A stretch of DNA of 64,000 bases from Gnetum montanum (GCA_015680685.1 MNCI01009068.1:57443-121442); one strand, 5' to 3'; shown: positions 1 through 12,299, counted from the first letter of the stretch. Notes: generated by a model from the letters alone, not told the origin. Made by a program: numbers and translations.

Positions 1-2161
1 AGTAATTAAGCATAGACACAGAAAATATAATATCCAAACAACGGACCAAGGATTTGGCTCGAAGAGAATGCCAATATGATGACCGATACCTCTTTGAACT
101 CACATTCCTTCCGAGGTGCAAAAAAATGTAAAATGAAATAACCTTGTAATCAAACTTAACAGCATTCTAGTAATACCAGTGAACAAAACAGTTAACTAAA
201 TCAATGTATTCTTCCAAAAATTTCAAAGCATAAGCACCATTGCAATATCATCACGAACACGATTAATTTAATTAGAAATGATCCATGGTATGACCCTAAA
301 GATTAGTCAATGCATGAACACATTAAAAATGCAACTAATATCAATTCTAAATTTTTACACCAATGGATTTACTCTACTCTAGTGCATTCATCGAAAGATA
401 AATGATTTTGACTTAAGAAGGTACATTACTCAATTAAGATTCAAATCCTATGATTCTAGTATTAAAGAGATAAGCCATCTGTTTCAGCAAAAATCTAAGA
501 AATCAACAAATCTTTCAAGTGTTAGGAATTCACAAATTAGACATATGCCAAAGATACGTTTGCTTTTTGTTAGTGGAATCAACTCTTATGCAAACATCTT
601 TTTCCTTTAACAAAACATAATTATGAATGCCATTATGCCCCAAATCATCACAATTTTTTTTTTTTAATTCGTTACAGAAACCACATTCATCCAAGTCACA
701 TAGGCTTGACAGTGTATGAGCAGGCGGAGAGACCCATCAGCAAAGTTCTACCAAATTTTGATTCAAGCATGAGGAAAATATTCAAGATAAAGGAAGGAAA
801 GAAGAAGATGCAGAATTATAAACCCTTGATGTCCATAACGAAACCTAGCAACAGAGAATCATTTTACATTCTTGCTCAAATTTTTTCTCACCAAATGCAA
901 TTTATTGATATGTTGAACTGTTACTTAGCTTTGAATTTTTCCTTCTTGTCATTTCTCCTTCTTGCCCCTTCTTAGCAGCCATACATCTTGTTGTTGTCCT
1001 TCTCCCTTTCCAGCCATCCTGTGTTGTGCTTGTTCGCTCTTTCTTTATATAACTATTAGCAAGATTCAAGGATAATGGGTTGTCGTCTTGTAACAGATTC
1101 TTTCTTAGAAGGCCTTTTTATTTCCATATTTATTTCTTTTCTTCTGGTAATTGAAAGCTCTAAGAAAAGGTGGCTGTCAGACCTCAACATCCCTAAGGGA
1201 GTGCGATGGGTCTAAAAACTAACTCTACATTGTTAATCCAACCCTAACAAATCAAAATGCACATAATTGATAAGTTTATAGAAGGGGCGAGAGTATGTCC
1301 TAGTAAAAAGATAAACCTTCTTGACCTTAATCAAGGCCATCCCTGCTGCAAGAGGTTAGCAACAACATCCATGTAATGGCAGGTAAGCTGAAAATCATCC
1401 GTTTGCAAGAATTCAACAACATTCAATGATTTCAAAAGCATCTATGCGTTAGATAATGAATAATGGAGCAATTAGGTAAGATTTATCAGCCTTATAGTCT
1501 ATATGTTTTTTAATTATTAAAATTACAGTTTCTAACAAATTTTGCTTGTTCTTCAAAGCAGTTAAACTAGTTCTTAAATTCTTGTTTTTAAATCTTCAAA
1601 TAACCTTGAAAAATAGCTGTAAATTACCAAATTTATCATAAACTACTACTTCTGATTGTTGGATGACACTGAAATTCCAAATATTGTTCAAATATATGAT
1701 GTTGACACAGATCCAAAACAAATCCATTTCTAAGCTTGTTAATACAATGTTCTCTGAAAGGAATCAAAGAAGAAGGTTTAGCCTGTTGCAGGTGGTTTCC
1801 AAAGCAAGGCTTATATTCTGCTGAAACAATTTCATTGACAAAGGATTTTGTTGTGCTCACCAAACCTATACTTCCATGGGAGTACTATAACTTAACATTT
1901 GTTAGGAAACCATAATCCATGAGGAAAAATCCATACCTTCATGGGAGTAGTTGAGATAATTTAAATATAGACCTGCTGTATTTTTAACCAATTCCAGTTT
2001 TACAGTTCATTTTTGTTTGAACTATTAGTGTGGTGCCATAGGTAGCATCTCAGTGAGTCATTGTCCACCATCTCTAAATGTAAGGCTGTGATTAAGTATC
2101 TACAAGTCACAAGTCATTGGTAATGTCCTAATTGTATAACCTATCTACACCAAATGCTAGC
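1..2161. other. No gene recognised
   Basis: AT-rich sequence with scattered stops in all frames. The longest open frame (706-975, + strand) has low-complexity composition and no family resemblance that I can see. This stretch may be intergenic or an intron of the snRNP gene whose 3' exons begin at 4968; nothing in it decides between these. Confidence 0.5.
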
Positions 2162-3824
2162 TGTTGATGTGGAAATTTGAGCCACGAGGCCCACTAACGC
2201 ACAACACCCAAAAGTGCAGGATTTGGCAAGGTTGTTACCTGGGGCACCTTGCTTATGGGCACGACTAGCTCATGAATAGTGTCGGTGGGCAAGAAAACAT
2301 GATTGATAATTTTAATAGAACATAAAATATAAAAACAAAAATGAGCAGAGATATTAAAGATGAAACACATACATTAAACTAAAACAATAATAGTTAACAT
2401 TTTATTACATAAATCTCAACATGGACATGGGGAAAACATCAAGAGGGAAAAGGGGATGGGGACTTAGCGGACTATTCATTGATCTATCCACTTTGGTGGC
2501 TATCACAAGGTGGATTCTTCATCTCCTCTTGAAAATATTCACGGTAGGATCCAAGGGCTTGAGTCAGTTGCTTGGTTCGATCCTCAAGCTCTTGTAGGTT
2601 GACGATTGCCACCTCCTTTTCGGCTGGGATGCTACCTCAACCCTTCTCCCAATCTTTCTTGTTCTCAAACTCAAGGGTTATCCTTTCAAGCCTCCTACAC
2701 AGTCTCACCTCAATGGCTTCTTGGTCTAGCCAGTTTAAGGGAGCAACTGGAGTAGGGTTGAGGCTATGATGGGATAAGGGGTTGTACGATGGGGAAGACA
2801 ATGAAGATGGCACTGGAGAAGGGATGGGAGTAGGAAAGGAAGAAGAGTCCTTTTGCTGATTGCTGGCTGCTGCCCTCCTTTCTACTTGAGAAGGCCTTTT
2901 ATAAGGCTTTCTCCTTCCTCTCCTGCTTCTCTTCCTTTTTGGGGAGGAAGAGGAATTGGCCCTGTGTTCGCCCACTTGGCTGCCATGCATGATGTCCTTC
3001 ACCAAGTGTGGTGGAGCAGAGATCCTCTAAATCTCCTTGGTGATTTGAATCTCCTTATTTTCTTCCATGCCTGTCACTTGTCAAGCAAAAATAAAGAAAC
3101 TCAGAGTATTTATAAAATCATAAATTTTATTAAAAAAATGCTTTCTTGTTTCCTCCTCCCATCCCTTCTCCAGTACCGTCTTCATTGTTTTCCCCATCAT
3201 GCACCCTCTTATCCCATCATAGCCTTAGCCCTACATTGGTTGCTTCCTCAAATTGGCTGGAAAAAGAAGCCATTGAGGTGAGATTGTGTAGGAGGCTTGA
3301 AAGGCTAACCCTTGGATTTGAGTACGAGAAAAACTAGGAGAAGGGTTGGGCTAGCATCCTAGTCAGAAAGGAGGTGGCGATTGCCAACCTGTGGGAGCTG
3401 GAGGGTCAAACTAAGCAGTTGACTAGGGCCATCCAATCCTACCGTGAATATTTTTAGAAGGAGAAGAAATATCCATCTTGTGATAGCCACCAAAGTGGAT
3501 GGATTGATGAATAGTCTACTAAGTTCCCATCCCCTTTTCCCTCTTGATGTTTTCCCTATGTCCATGTTGAAATTTATGTAATGAAATGTTAACTATTATT
3601 GTTTTAGTTTAATGTATGCATTTCATCTTTAATATCTTTGCTCATTTTTGCTTTTATATTTTATGTTCTATTAAAATTATCAGTCACGTTTTCTTGCCCA
3701 CTGAGACTATTCCCAGGCTAGCCATGCCCATAAGCAAGGTGCCGTAGACAACAACCTTGCCAAATCATGCACTTTTGAGCATTGTGCATTAGTGTGCCTC
3801 GTGGCTCAAACTTCCGCATCAACA
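2162..3824. repeat. Foldback element with 0.68 kb inverted arms
   Basis: The left arm (about 2162-2840) and right arm (about 3148-3824) are inverted copies of each other, with a unique spacer of about 307 bases. Both outer ends read inward as TGTTGATGYGGAA followed by a shared run containing GAGCCACGAGGC. The match continues through the whole of each arm with mostly single-base differences. The arms carry the same decayed coding sequence, reading outward. The outer termini are TG...CA, so the structure could be a foldback transposon or two head-to-head fragments of an LTR-type element. I found no convincing target-site duplication. Confidence 0.85.
2637..3068 (-). pseudogene. Unidentified basic, Pro/Ser-rich ORF in the foldback element
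   Basis: Reads from an ATG at 3068 through the spacer into the left arm, with one early in-frame stop. It has a Lys/Arg cluster (KRKRSRRGRRKPYKR) that looks like a nuclear localisation or nucleic-acid-binding segment. A Pro/Ser-rich linker follows, then a charged helix-like segment containing EAIEVRLCRRLERITLEF. The frame continues after the stop at 2637 into sequence resembling a coiled coil, which is also present in the right arm (+ strand, from 3146). The right arm has a Trp codon where the left arm has the 2637 stop, so the stop is probably a mutation. I do not recognise the family. The coiled-coil C-terminus recalls second ORFs of plant LTR elements, but that is only an impression. Confidence 0.4.
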
Positions 3825-4967
3825 ATGGCCAAAAAGGACTTACATAGGGAGCACATAAATTCCATTGACTGATCAACATGTTGTGAGAACACACTTAAAT
3901 ACAATTCAATCAAAGGGTATCAATATCTAGTAAGGTTAAGGAGTTCCTGAGAAAGAATAGTGCTCATAAGAAGGTTGTCAGATAATTTGATTTCATTCAA
4001 TTCTTATATAGCCAAAACGTTTAAACTGTGAAACTTTCCTCTATTTCAGAATTGGGTCATCCTGCACAGTAGTGAAACCACTGAAATTAATCTGTTAATA
4101 CATAGTGATAGATTTACTTACCACCAGTAGACCAGATTACTAGGAATTTTAAATAAAGTTTTTAGGTTGGATGCCTTATCACTTAAGATGCACTTTCCTG
4201 GGGATTGAAGTCAACAAAAATACAAGAGCCACAATCTATAACGTGCAGAAATTAAAATCTATCTATAGCTTATGGTTTATTGCAGGACTCATACAAGAAA
4301 AGATTTCAGCACAGCTGAGTGAAACATAGCATCCAAAAGACACATGACATATCTTGACCACTGCGTAACATTATCACAACATTATTAATTCACTTCATCC
4401 AAACACACAGCCTTGGCACAAAATTAAAAAAATCTTAAGATTCAAATTCAACACAAGACAATGAAACCTCAATACTGAAGACTCAAAACCAGCATAAGAC
4501 ACAGAAATATCAAGGTCCCAAACCAATAGAAAATAAAAAAGGCAATACTGATGAAATGCATATCGGAATCTTGATTTCTGTAATCTAGAATCTTGATCTA
4601 GCGTAATGTGATTTGGATCAGTGTTGGAATCACAATTCTGATTCTATGCAATTCCAAGTAATTCTGGATCATGATTTAAAGCAATTTTGAGCAATTCCAT
4701 GTGATTCCAGAAATTTCAACTTGCTTTGCTTTAAAAAACATTTTGTTAACAAAATGATAATAATGATACATAACCTAAAATATAAGCAACCTAAGATTCC
4801 AAACCATTCCTCACCTAGGTAGCTTTAAGTCATGTTAGTCTGTATGTTATACCCCACACACATGCAGTTTAGGTTTTTCAAGGTGATATTTTACAATTAC
4901 ATATTGTGGTGAATTTTTGGCATTCCATTTTCTGGTGTTATGATCATTTTTGTTTTTTATGCCCCAG
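3825..4967. other. No gene recognised; probable intron
   Basis: AT-rich, with no coding-like stretch. It ends in a pyrimidine-rich tract and the acceptor CCCCAG directly before the first exon I can assign to the snRNP gene, so at least its right part should be intron. Confidence 0.5.
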
Positions 4968-7900
4968 GTTGAAAAGATGAAACAAATTGCCAAAATTAAA
5001 GCTAAAGAAGAGAAAGAGAGATTGGAATCAGAGGTTTGTGAATTTTTCACATGTTATTTCCCTAGAATTTCTTAATATTTTTTACATGTTACTAGTTCTT
5101 TTGATTTAACTTTTCTCTGTTTTTTTTATTGTTGCCGTTTTTTTATTTGTTTTATTTTTTTTGTTAACAATGGTTTTACTTTTCTTATAACTAGCTGTTT
5201 TTATGGTTTAAAACTAACTATTGCCTGTCACATTTCAACCAGCTGTTTACTGCAATGCTATTTATTCTCTCTCTAATCTTTGAGAAATCAATTGCAACTG
5301 AGGTGTTAGCCAAGTGGTAAAGGTCTTGGACTGCTAACCACAGGCTATAGGTTCAATTCTACTAGGGAGCATTGAGTTATAAGTTTTTTTAAAAAAAAAA
5401 TTGTAAAAGGAATTCTGAAATTGGTCTGACAGATCTAAGGGGTCTCAGTGGACGGAAGTAAAAATTTCAGTTTCAGTTTCAGTATGATTCAAAACGTCTT
5501 GCAAAGAAATAATATAAACGTTATGGAGAGTAAAATGGATACTAATTAATTATGATGTGAATTTATTTTTTACGTATTCCCACATGATGATGCCATGACA
5601 AGTATTTGGTATTAATCACATGATGCAATTTAAGAGACAGTGGGAGAGCCTAAGTGGGCAGGGGCAGAGTTTACAATTGGTAGGGGTAGAATATACGAAA
5701 TCATAGGGACTACCACTTGGAGTAATGGTAAGGTGCTAATGCTTAAATGCACACTCGGCTAACCTAGTTCAGAACTAAACCGATATTTACCTTGGCTTAT
5801 ATTGTAAAATACATATTGGATATCTTTGCATTGCTAGGGTTTAGGGATTACCAACCCTTGTGGCACTGTAGTTGGGTGACACTTGTGTTTCACTGCATGC
5901 TTTTCATCCCTGAGAAATGAATCATAAATCACTCTTTAGGCTTGTTGCACTGCAAACATCCTAAATAATAGGATAATATGGGGAGTGGACACCATTGGAT
6001 GTTGATCGTGTGGGCTGATGATGAAGAGGTCATTGATATCTTTGCATCGTTGATGCTTTGTTGCACCCCCTTTGCTGTTTTGATGCGGTTTTGCTAGAAA
6101 AGTGGCCAGAGTTGGATCTCTGGGGTTGTGCTTAGCCATCAATGCCCAAAAGCAGCGCACCTCTCTGTTATGTTCCTAATAACTAGAAATACCAAGGTGA
6201 GGAGTTCATTTAACATCTTTTGTTTATCTTTGGTCTTGTCTTTTCTTTTCCCTGTTTTCTAGCTCCTTCGTCCCGTGGGCAAATGTGTCTTTTTTCATTA
6301 TTTTTTGAGTCATGACTTCATCATGCGATGAGATTCTTGAAGTGTTGCCATGCTTTCGCAGCTTGGAATTGTTTGGTTGATGTGGAATCAAGTGACAACA
6401 TAGTGGATAAAACTCAATGATTTCTTTTAGTTTTTTAAGTGTGTTTTATTGGATCATGGTAATAGCATCTTATCAATTAATTAATTTATTAGATTTAGAA
6501 ATTATAATTAGTGTAATTCTTTTAGTAGATAAATTAGTTAAGTATGTGGAGCTTGCAATGATTTTGCCTTGCCTAAGAAGGTCATACCTCTTCGGAATGG
6601 TGTGGACTCATTGATGGTTTGACTAAGGAGATTTATTGTCTCAAGTGTGGGTGTCACACTTGTCTCAAAAGGGACATTGTTTTTGTGTGTATTTAATTTC
6701 TGTGTTGCACTTGTCCTGTAAGGGATTGCAATGAGATTTATTTAGAATCATTATCTAAAAGCTCAATGCTCATCCCACCACGGTGGGTCTTGGAGGGGTT
6801 GGTGGATGAGCAAAAGCCTAATGTCTTTTGAGTGGTTACACCCAGGGTTGAACCCAAGTCTCACAACTTGAGAGACAAACATCTTACCATCACTTCAAGT
6901 GGTGGTCCCTTGCAGTGAGATTTATTTAGTGTTCTTTAATTAAAAATGCATAAAGTATTAAACATATTACAATTATAAAAATGTTATCTCTCTCATTGTG
7001 GCAATATAGTTGTATTTTTATGCACTATAACATTCTTTATTTATTGAGCACAATAACATACAGAAGTAAACTTTGCAAGTCATATTTCCGTCATCTTTAA
7101 TGTTTATGATCAGTTTGTTGCTCGTACTGTTGATAGACCTCTGATTGTCTTGACTAGGGAGGGTACTAATATTGGTGCCATTGCTGAGGAAGACGTTAGT
7201 AAACTACTTGTTTTAGTTGTACATTAACAGTATTCCTTTTCTTAGTTGATTTTATGGGAAATAAAGGACTGAAGCAAGCATGGTAAGATGTATGATGAAA
7301 ATGGATTAAAGCAGAAGTCTCAAATGATAAAAATTACTTTTACAAATATGGTGAATAAAGCAGCACCTCCCACTGTGGTGATCTTTCATCATGACAAATT
7401 AGGTTAATGGCAGGATGTATGTAGATAATTTTACAAAGAGCTTAGGGAAGTTGCACCTACTGCCTCTGAGAAGGCTTTATCTGATCAAGGCTTCATCAAG
7501 GATTTGGTAAGTTATGAACCCAGTCACCCCAAAAATCAGAGAACGTCGCTCATGAGAAGCAAGAGGTTTGCAATTTAATTGCAAAACAAGAATACAAGCA
7601 CATACATGTTGAGAGGCAGGCAGAACCTTCTCTTAGAGACTCATTGCTACAACATGAATGATCCTAGGGGAAGGAGGTCCATGCATCCAGATCTGTGGGG
7701 CATAAACTATTCCCATGGAAATCTGAAGCAGTCCATTATCCCTCATTTATCTTATCTTCATTTGGATGAAAGTGTTGATAATCTGGATGAGCCATTGTAT
7801 GCATGGGCCTATGAAGGTGAAATTCATCCATCTCAAAGCATTGATGTTTCAGAATCTGAGCAATCTGTGATTCATAATCTGATCCATATTTTTAAACTAT

Positions 7901-10900
7901 GATACAGCTGTAGTTTGCTACAACCTGGCTTACGGCTATGAATAACTAATAAATACAACAATATGGATATCTTGGAATTACACTCATCCTTATTTTTTAA
8001 AAAAGCTAATGAATATTTTCAATATTTATTTTGAATAATCAGTTAGAGATATATATTCTCATTGAAAATAGAAGTCCCTAGTAGAAAACTGAATAACCTT
8101 TTTTAAAACCCTGTTACTGCAGCTTGAACTGGTGTTAATTGTTGAAAGGCTACAGGAACTTCGTGAGATTCGTATTCAAAAACTTAAGAAACAAGGTAAT
8201 CTTGAGAAATATTTGTTACATTTTTCTTTCCTATTTTTGGGGTTTTTTCTGTATCATAAAATTGGTAAAAACATTTATCTGTTTTCTAACGGAACCACAA
8301 AGGCTATCCTAGCCTACAGGTTTCTCAGTTCATTTCCTTATCTAGAAATAATCATAACAGTATGAAGTGCAAGAGAAAAAGAGCACCATGGCTCATTTGT
8401 TGAGTTTTGTTCATGCTTGCCAGTTACTTTTTAAACAAATTTTTCTCACCTTGAATAGTACACCATAATTATAGACTGTTGTGGTAGCATCCTTACCTGA
8501 TGGAAAAAAGCATCCAATATGATGCTAATCCGGGTGAATTCGTATAACCTTGGTTAAAATTGAAATACATCTTTAAAGAATATTGTCAATGGGTGAAGCT
8601 GTTTCATAAAAGAAACAACACAAGCATCCCAGTTTACAATGTCATTATTTTACCAACAAGTTTTATTCCTTGATTATTATGCATTCAGAATTTGTCAAAT
8701 ATTTCATTTTTTAAAATTAGAGGTTGACCTTGTTTTTGGAATGTAATGTCTTAATTAACTGAGCATTACTTTTTAAGGTATTGGTTCTGAAAGGTAAGAA
8801 GGGCTTTATTTACTAAAAAATATTCCAAGGTTATTGGTTTAAAATTATATTCATTAATTATAAAATGTTTAAAGCTGTTAGGCTTAGAGTACATTAAACA
8901 TTCATAACATATGCTATCAGGCAATGCAGGGATGTATGCTCCCAGCCTATGTAGATATGCTTACATGACAGCTAGACTAGTATCGGATAATTGACAAATC
9001 TTTAACTAAGGAAGAGAGTTTGACTTAACATCCTGTTAATAGCCAACGTAGCTAGCCTATTTATTTTTAAGCGGGACAAAGAGTGCATCATCAATTTTCT
9101 TGGTGTGAAAATTCAATCACCATAAGAGCATAAATGTGTTAGATAGATAGTGAAAGAATGCATTCATTTACACTATAAAAGGGAGATGAATCAATAAGGA
9201 AGAAATACTAATATCTTGCTTTGGCAGTATAAATTATATACTCTCTGTTGGTTGCAACTTCCACGTAATATATAAAAGCTCAGCAGCACTAACTTGCACA
9301 AGAATATTATATTCCTTTATAATTGGCATATATCTTTTATTTCTAGGAAATTACGAGTTCTCAAATTGTTTCACTAAATGTGTGTAATGCGATTTGTCAA
9401 CTGCCATTAAGCCAGAGAAATGTATGTTCGACTGACCATCAATATGGCTTTTTACAATAGTTAAATTATTTAGTTAATTGTAAAGTTTTGATTTGGAGCA
9501 CATCCGGGCATTTCTTGGAATCTTAGAGTTCAATCAGGGAACATTGCTGCTGCCCAGAATAAAGCTTGGGCAGTCACAAATCAATATTTTATAATGCTAA
9601 AAATCTCTGATTTAAAATTCTGTGAGTTGAATTGAGAAAAAATAACCAATTTTTTCAGCTGGAAACGGTATTTGTTGCTTTGTGATTTTTCATGTGACCT
9701 TTTTCAAAGAGTAGCATATCTTACTTCTTCAAAAAGTCAATTTTTTTGCAGAAGGTTTTGAATAATTTGCTCAGGTTTCTAAAAGAATTTGAAAGAAATT
9801 TGAATTTAAACTTTTATAAAGTAAAGTGGTAAACAAACTGGTAAAGGAATAAAAGCATGAATTCATTGTATTGTTTTTGTATGTTATTTTTCTATTAATA
9901 TTAGTAGTTTAGGTTGATGAAGTTGAGAGCTGTGATCTTTTTCACTGAATAACAAGCTCATTAGTTTCTTGCAGACATTTTATTATGGATGTCAGTAATG
10001 GACCCGTTGGCATTTTATACGCATACATATAATACTTTCCGTGGGGTTCTAGTTATTTACTGTTATCTATTTTGGCACATTTTTACTCCGTTTTTCTGTT
10101 TAGATAGAATTTAGAGCTTGTGATTCTGCCCGAATAGAAGTGGGATTTCCTCATTTTAAAACCACCAATAAAAAGAAAAAGATTAAAAAAAAAAAACAAA
10201 AGAAACCTTGTAGCCCACACAAGAGAAAATAACTAAAAATTGCTTTTAATTCTCTTTAACTTTATTGCAGCAATTATCAGCTAATCCAGGACATCAAACG
10301 ACACAGACATAGAGAATAGTTGATTGAATACTTATGTTAAATGATGCCCTTATCCTGCCTGTGATCTTTGAGAAAGGCACTTGACCCACCGATAATGGTC
10401 ATTCTAATTGTAAGTGGTTATAAGAGTACCTGTCTGAGAATTGAAGTGAATGGTTCTCGTGTCACATAACTTACTTTTTCTTTTCTCTGCAGAATGACTT
10501 TCTACGCACTATATTGCCAGAATTTGTTCCATGTTTAGAGAGAAATTTTATGTCTTATTAACGTAACTTGCTTATATGTCTTTTTTTCATAGGACATTTC
10601 CTTCCTGAAGAAGATAATAAGTTCGTTGAAAGAGTACGAGCTGCTGTGGAAGAAGAAGAAAGACAAGCTGCAGCTGCAGCTGATACTAGTGCAGCAACAA
10701 ATGCTATAGCCACCGCAGAGGAATCACGAAAATATCTTACGACCAATGCCAGTGGCTCTTGTGTACAGGAGGCACACACCATAAACAAAAAGCAGAACGT
10801 GTCTGAGGTATCATTAGACACTGCACATGTACATGATAGAAAACCACAGAGTGATGGAAATGAAAGCTTATTATGTGATATAATTGATGGTTTACCTCTT

Positions 10901-11309
10901 GAATTTTACCACTACTATCATGGAAGCAATGCAGACTTAGGCACACTTATTGAGGTATTAATTTCAATTGTTGAAAGTCCATTTTACACACTATTGGTGC
11001 TTGTATCGTGAGATTTACCTGAAAATATGTTTCTTCAAGCTTGCTTGCGTGATTATCTCTATACTGTGTTGTAGGTTAGAAGAAATTGGGATGCTTTTCT
11101 TGTCCCCGGAGGAAGGCAAGTTCATTTCTCTTTTCAAAAAATGATTTGTTCAATCATGATTTCACAAATTTACGAGTAATATGATGTCTGTGAACCTACA
11201 GTCATTGATACTTATTTCCATTTTGAATTGCAGCCGAATCCCTGGTCATTGGGTTCAGCCACCTCAACCTGCAAATGAAATTTGGGCCTCATATCTGGTG
11301 CATAGATGA
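4968..11309 (+). CDS. U11/U12 snRNP 59 kDa (PDCD7-like) protein, 3' part
   Basis: Five exons join in frame: 4968-5033, 8123-8195, 10593-10954, 11075-11115 and 11234-11309 (TGA). The product begins within a charged coiled coil (KIKAKEEKERLES), continues with LQELREIRIQKLKKQGHFLP, then an acidic Ala-rich segment, and ends with RRNWDAFLVPGGSRIPGHW and a Pro-rich, Trp-containing tail. This order (charged coiled coil, then a C-terminal W-D-x-F/Y-L-x-P ... IP-x-x-W-V-x-P-P motif) is what I know of the PDCD7/U11-59K family, a protein of the U11/U12 di-snRNP that recognises minor introns. The 5' exons, including the usual Pro-rich N-terminus, are not seen and probably lie upstream of the window or in diverged sequence. 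The four introns have GT-AG ends except the last (GC-AG). Identification is by motif memory only, so moderate confidence; the exon structure itself is firmer. Confidence 0.65.
5298..5399 (+). mobile_element. tRNA-derived SINE, family S2, copy a
   Basis: Contains a pol III box A (TAGCCAAGTGG) and box B (GTTCAATTC) at normal tRNA spacing, followed by a short tail GAGCATTGAGTTATAAG and a T/A homopolymer run. The centre reads GACTGCTAACC, like a tRNA-Ser(GCT) anticodon arm, but pairing elsewhere is poor. Possible target duplication ATTGCAA (5291-5297) / ATTGTAA (5400-5406). Related copies lie at 36885-36995, 37835-37903 and 51325-51385, all minus strand. Confidence 0.7.
5701..5790 (+). mobile_element. 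Truncated or diverged SINE, family S1
   Basis: The head ACTACCACTTGGAGTAATGG followed by TAAGGTGCTA closely matches the reversed heads of the S1 copies ending at 6909 and 37786. A degraded box B (AGTTCAGAACT) follows. The 3' half does not match the other copies, so this one is truncated or badly diverged. Confidence 0.5.
6746..6909 (-). mobile_element. SINE, family S1, with 20 bp target duplication
   Basis: On the minus strand the element begins GGGACCACCACTTGAAGTGA, has box A-like and box B-like (GGTTCAACCC) segments, and a 3' part that includes GAGCATTGAGC. It is flanked by TTGCAATGAGATTTATTTAG (6726-6745) and TTGCAGTGAGATTTATTTAG (6910-6929), a 20 bp direct repeat with one mismatch. That is the hallmark of LINE-mediated insertion. 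A second long copy lies at 37610-37786. Confidence 0.85.
7090..7902 (+). pseudogene. Unidentified coding-like remnant inside an intron
   Basis: Several open stretches with protein-like composition follow each other on the + strand within the first snRNP intron. These are 7090-7228 (contains DRPLIVLTREGTNIGAIAEE), about 7279-7505 with interruptions (contains ASEKALSDQGFIKDL), and 7579-7902 (contains LSYLHLDESVDNLDEPLYAW, ends HIFKL). Stops separate them. The second stretch ends in GATTTG followed by GTAAGT, which would be a good splice donor. They could be exons of an unrecognised gene nested in this intron or a decayed retrocopy. I do not recognise the family. Confidence 0.3.
8196..10592 (+). 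other. Intron of the snRNP gene, no other feature
   Basis: AT-rich intron between the LKKQ exon and the GHFLP exon, with donor GTAATC and acceptor TTTTCATAG. I see no SINE or ORF of note within it. Confidence 0.7.
11116..11233 (+). other. GC-AG intron in the snRNP gene
   Basis: The exon ends GGAGGAAG and the intron starts GCAAGT, a strong match to the U1 site apart from C at position 2. It ends TTGCAG. Only this GC donor keeps the frame into SRIPGHW; using the nearby GT at 11120 would shift it. Confidence 0.8.
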
Positions 11310-12299
11310 GGGTACCTAAAGTTGGGCACAATAAATCATATATGCTGTCGCAAAGGAAGTGACAACATGGTAGTTAATGCATTTATATAAAGCCTGCCTA
11401 AATGCAAGAAATTCAAGTCCCGTATAGGTCAAGTCTCTAAATATAAGAGTTTTGAGTATTCCTGTTGGTAAATGCATCAAATTAGATATAATGTACCAAT
11501 AGTTCTGTACCATGGACCCCATGCCCAGAGATAGCGAGTTCTTCCTTTTTCTAGTATATTGACTCTACCAAGAGTATTTTTGACAAGGTTGATTCTATGA
11601 TTGTAATACAGATCATCACGTTTTGCATAGAATCACAACCCCTATTTTGTGCATAGAATCACAACTTTAAATTGAATGCTAAAGTTTGGAACCTACCATC
11701 ACTTCTTTGAGGAATGAGTATCCCGAAATAAGTTGTAGCCCAATTGAATTTTAACATTTGTAACTTTACTTTAATGTTTTATATTGAAGAGCATGGCTTT
11801 TTAATGTTTAAGTCAATCTTTGTATCTTTTTGCATAGTCTGTTTAGAACACGCTTGTGCAACCATATTCCTACGAGCTGATGAGTTAGTTTGTGATCTAT
11901 GCATCCGAAACTCATGACAGTGTGTCATCCATGTAAACCAATCGACTAATTGTGGAGTCTAGTGCAAGTGCGTTTCTACCTTGCCCCCCCCATTTTTTTG
12001 GTGTTTCTCAATGCTTGTTTCGTGTCCTTTGTGATCAAGTTATGACAGGTACTAGTAGAAGCCATTAGCGGTGAATAAAAGTGAAGTCATACGTTCTGGG
12101 TAGTTAGAAGTTGCCTTTTGTTTTTTATGTTATGATAAAAAGCGTAAGAGGAGAGCACATCCAAAAGTGGGTAGAGGGGATTAATGGCCCTTCTTGTGGG
12201 AGCATGTTAACTGTGGCAAAGCTTTTCCCTCTCAAAACATCAATAGGGTTGTCTCTCCCTCATTTTTTGATGCCCATTGTAGTGCAGAACTAAAATTCC
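11310..12299. other. 3' flank of the snRNP gene, no gene recognised
   Basis: AT-rich sequence after the TGA, presumably the 3' UTR and intergenic DNA. No clear poly(A) signal stands out from the background. Confidence 0.5.

Noticed and set aside
2853-3281. 142-residue + strand ORF as a gene
   Set aside because: It runs antisense across the foldback spacer and into the right arm in a frame not shared by both arms; the duplicated frame is the Pro/Ser-rich one.
5298-5380. A functional tRNA-Ser(GCT) gene
   Set aside because: Boxes A and B are present, but acceptor and anticodon stems do not pair well, and the same sequence recurs as a dispersed family, so it is a SINE.
10558-10821. Minus-strand Ala/Ser-rich ORF
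   Set aside because: Antisense of the Ala-rich snRNP exon; composition is explained by the coding strand.
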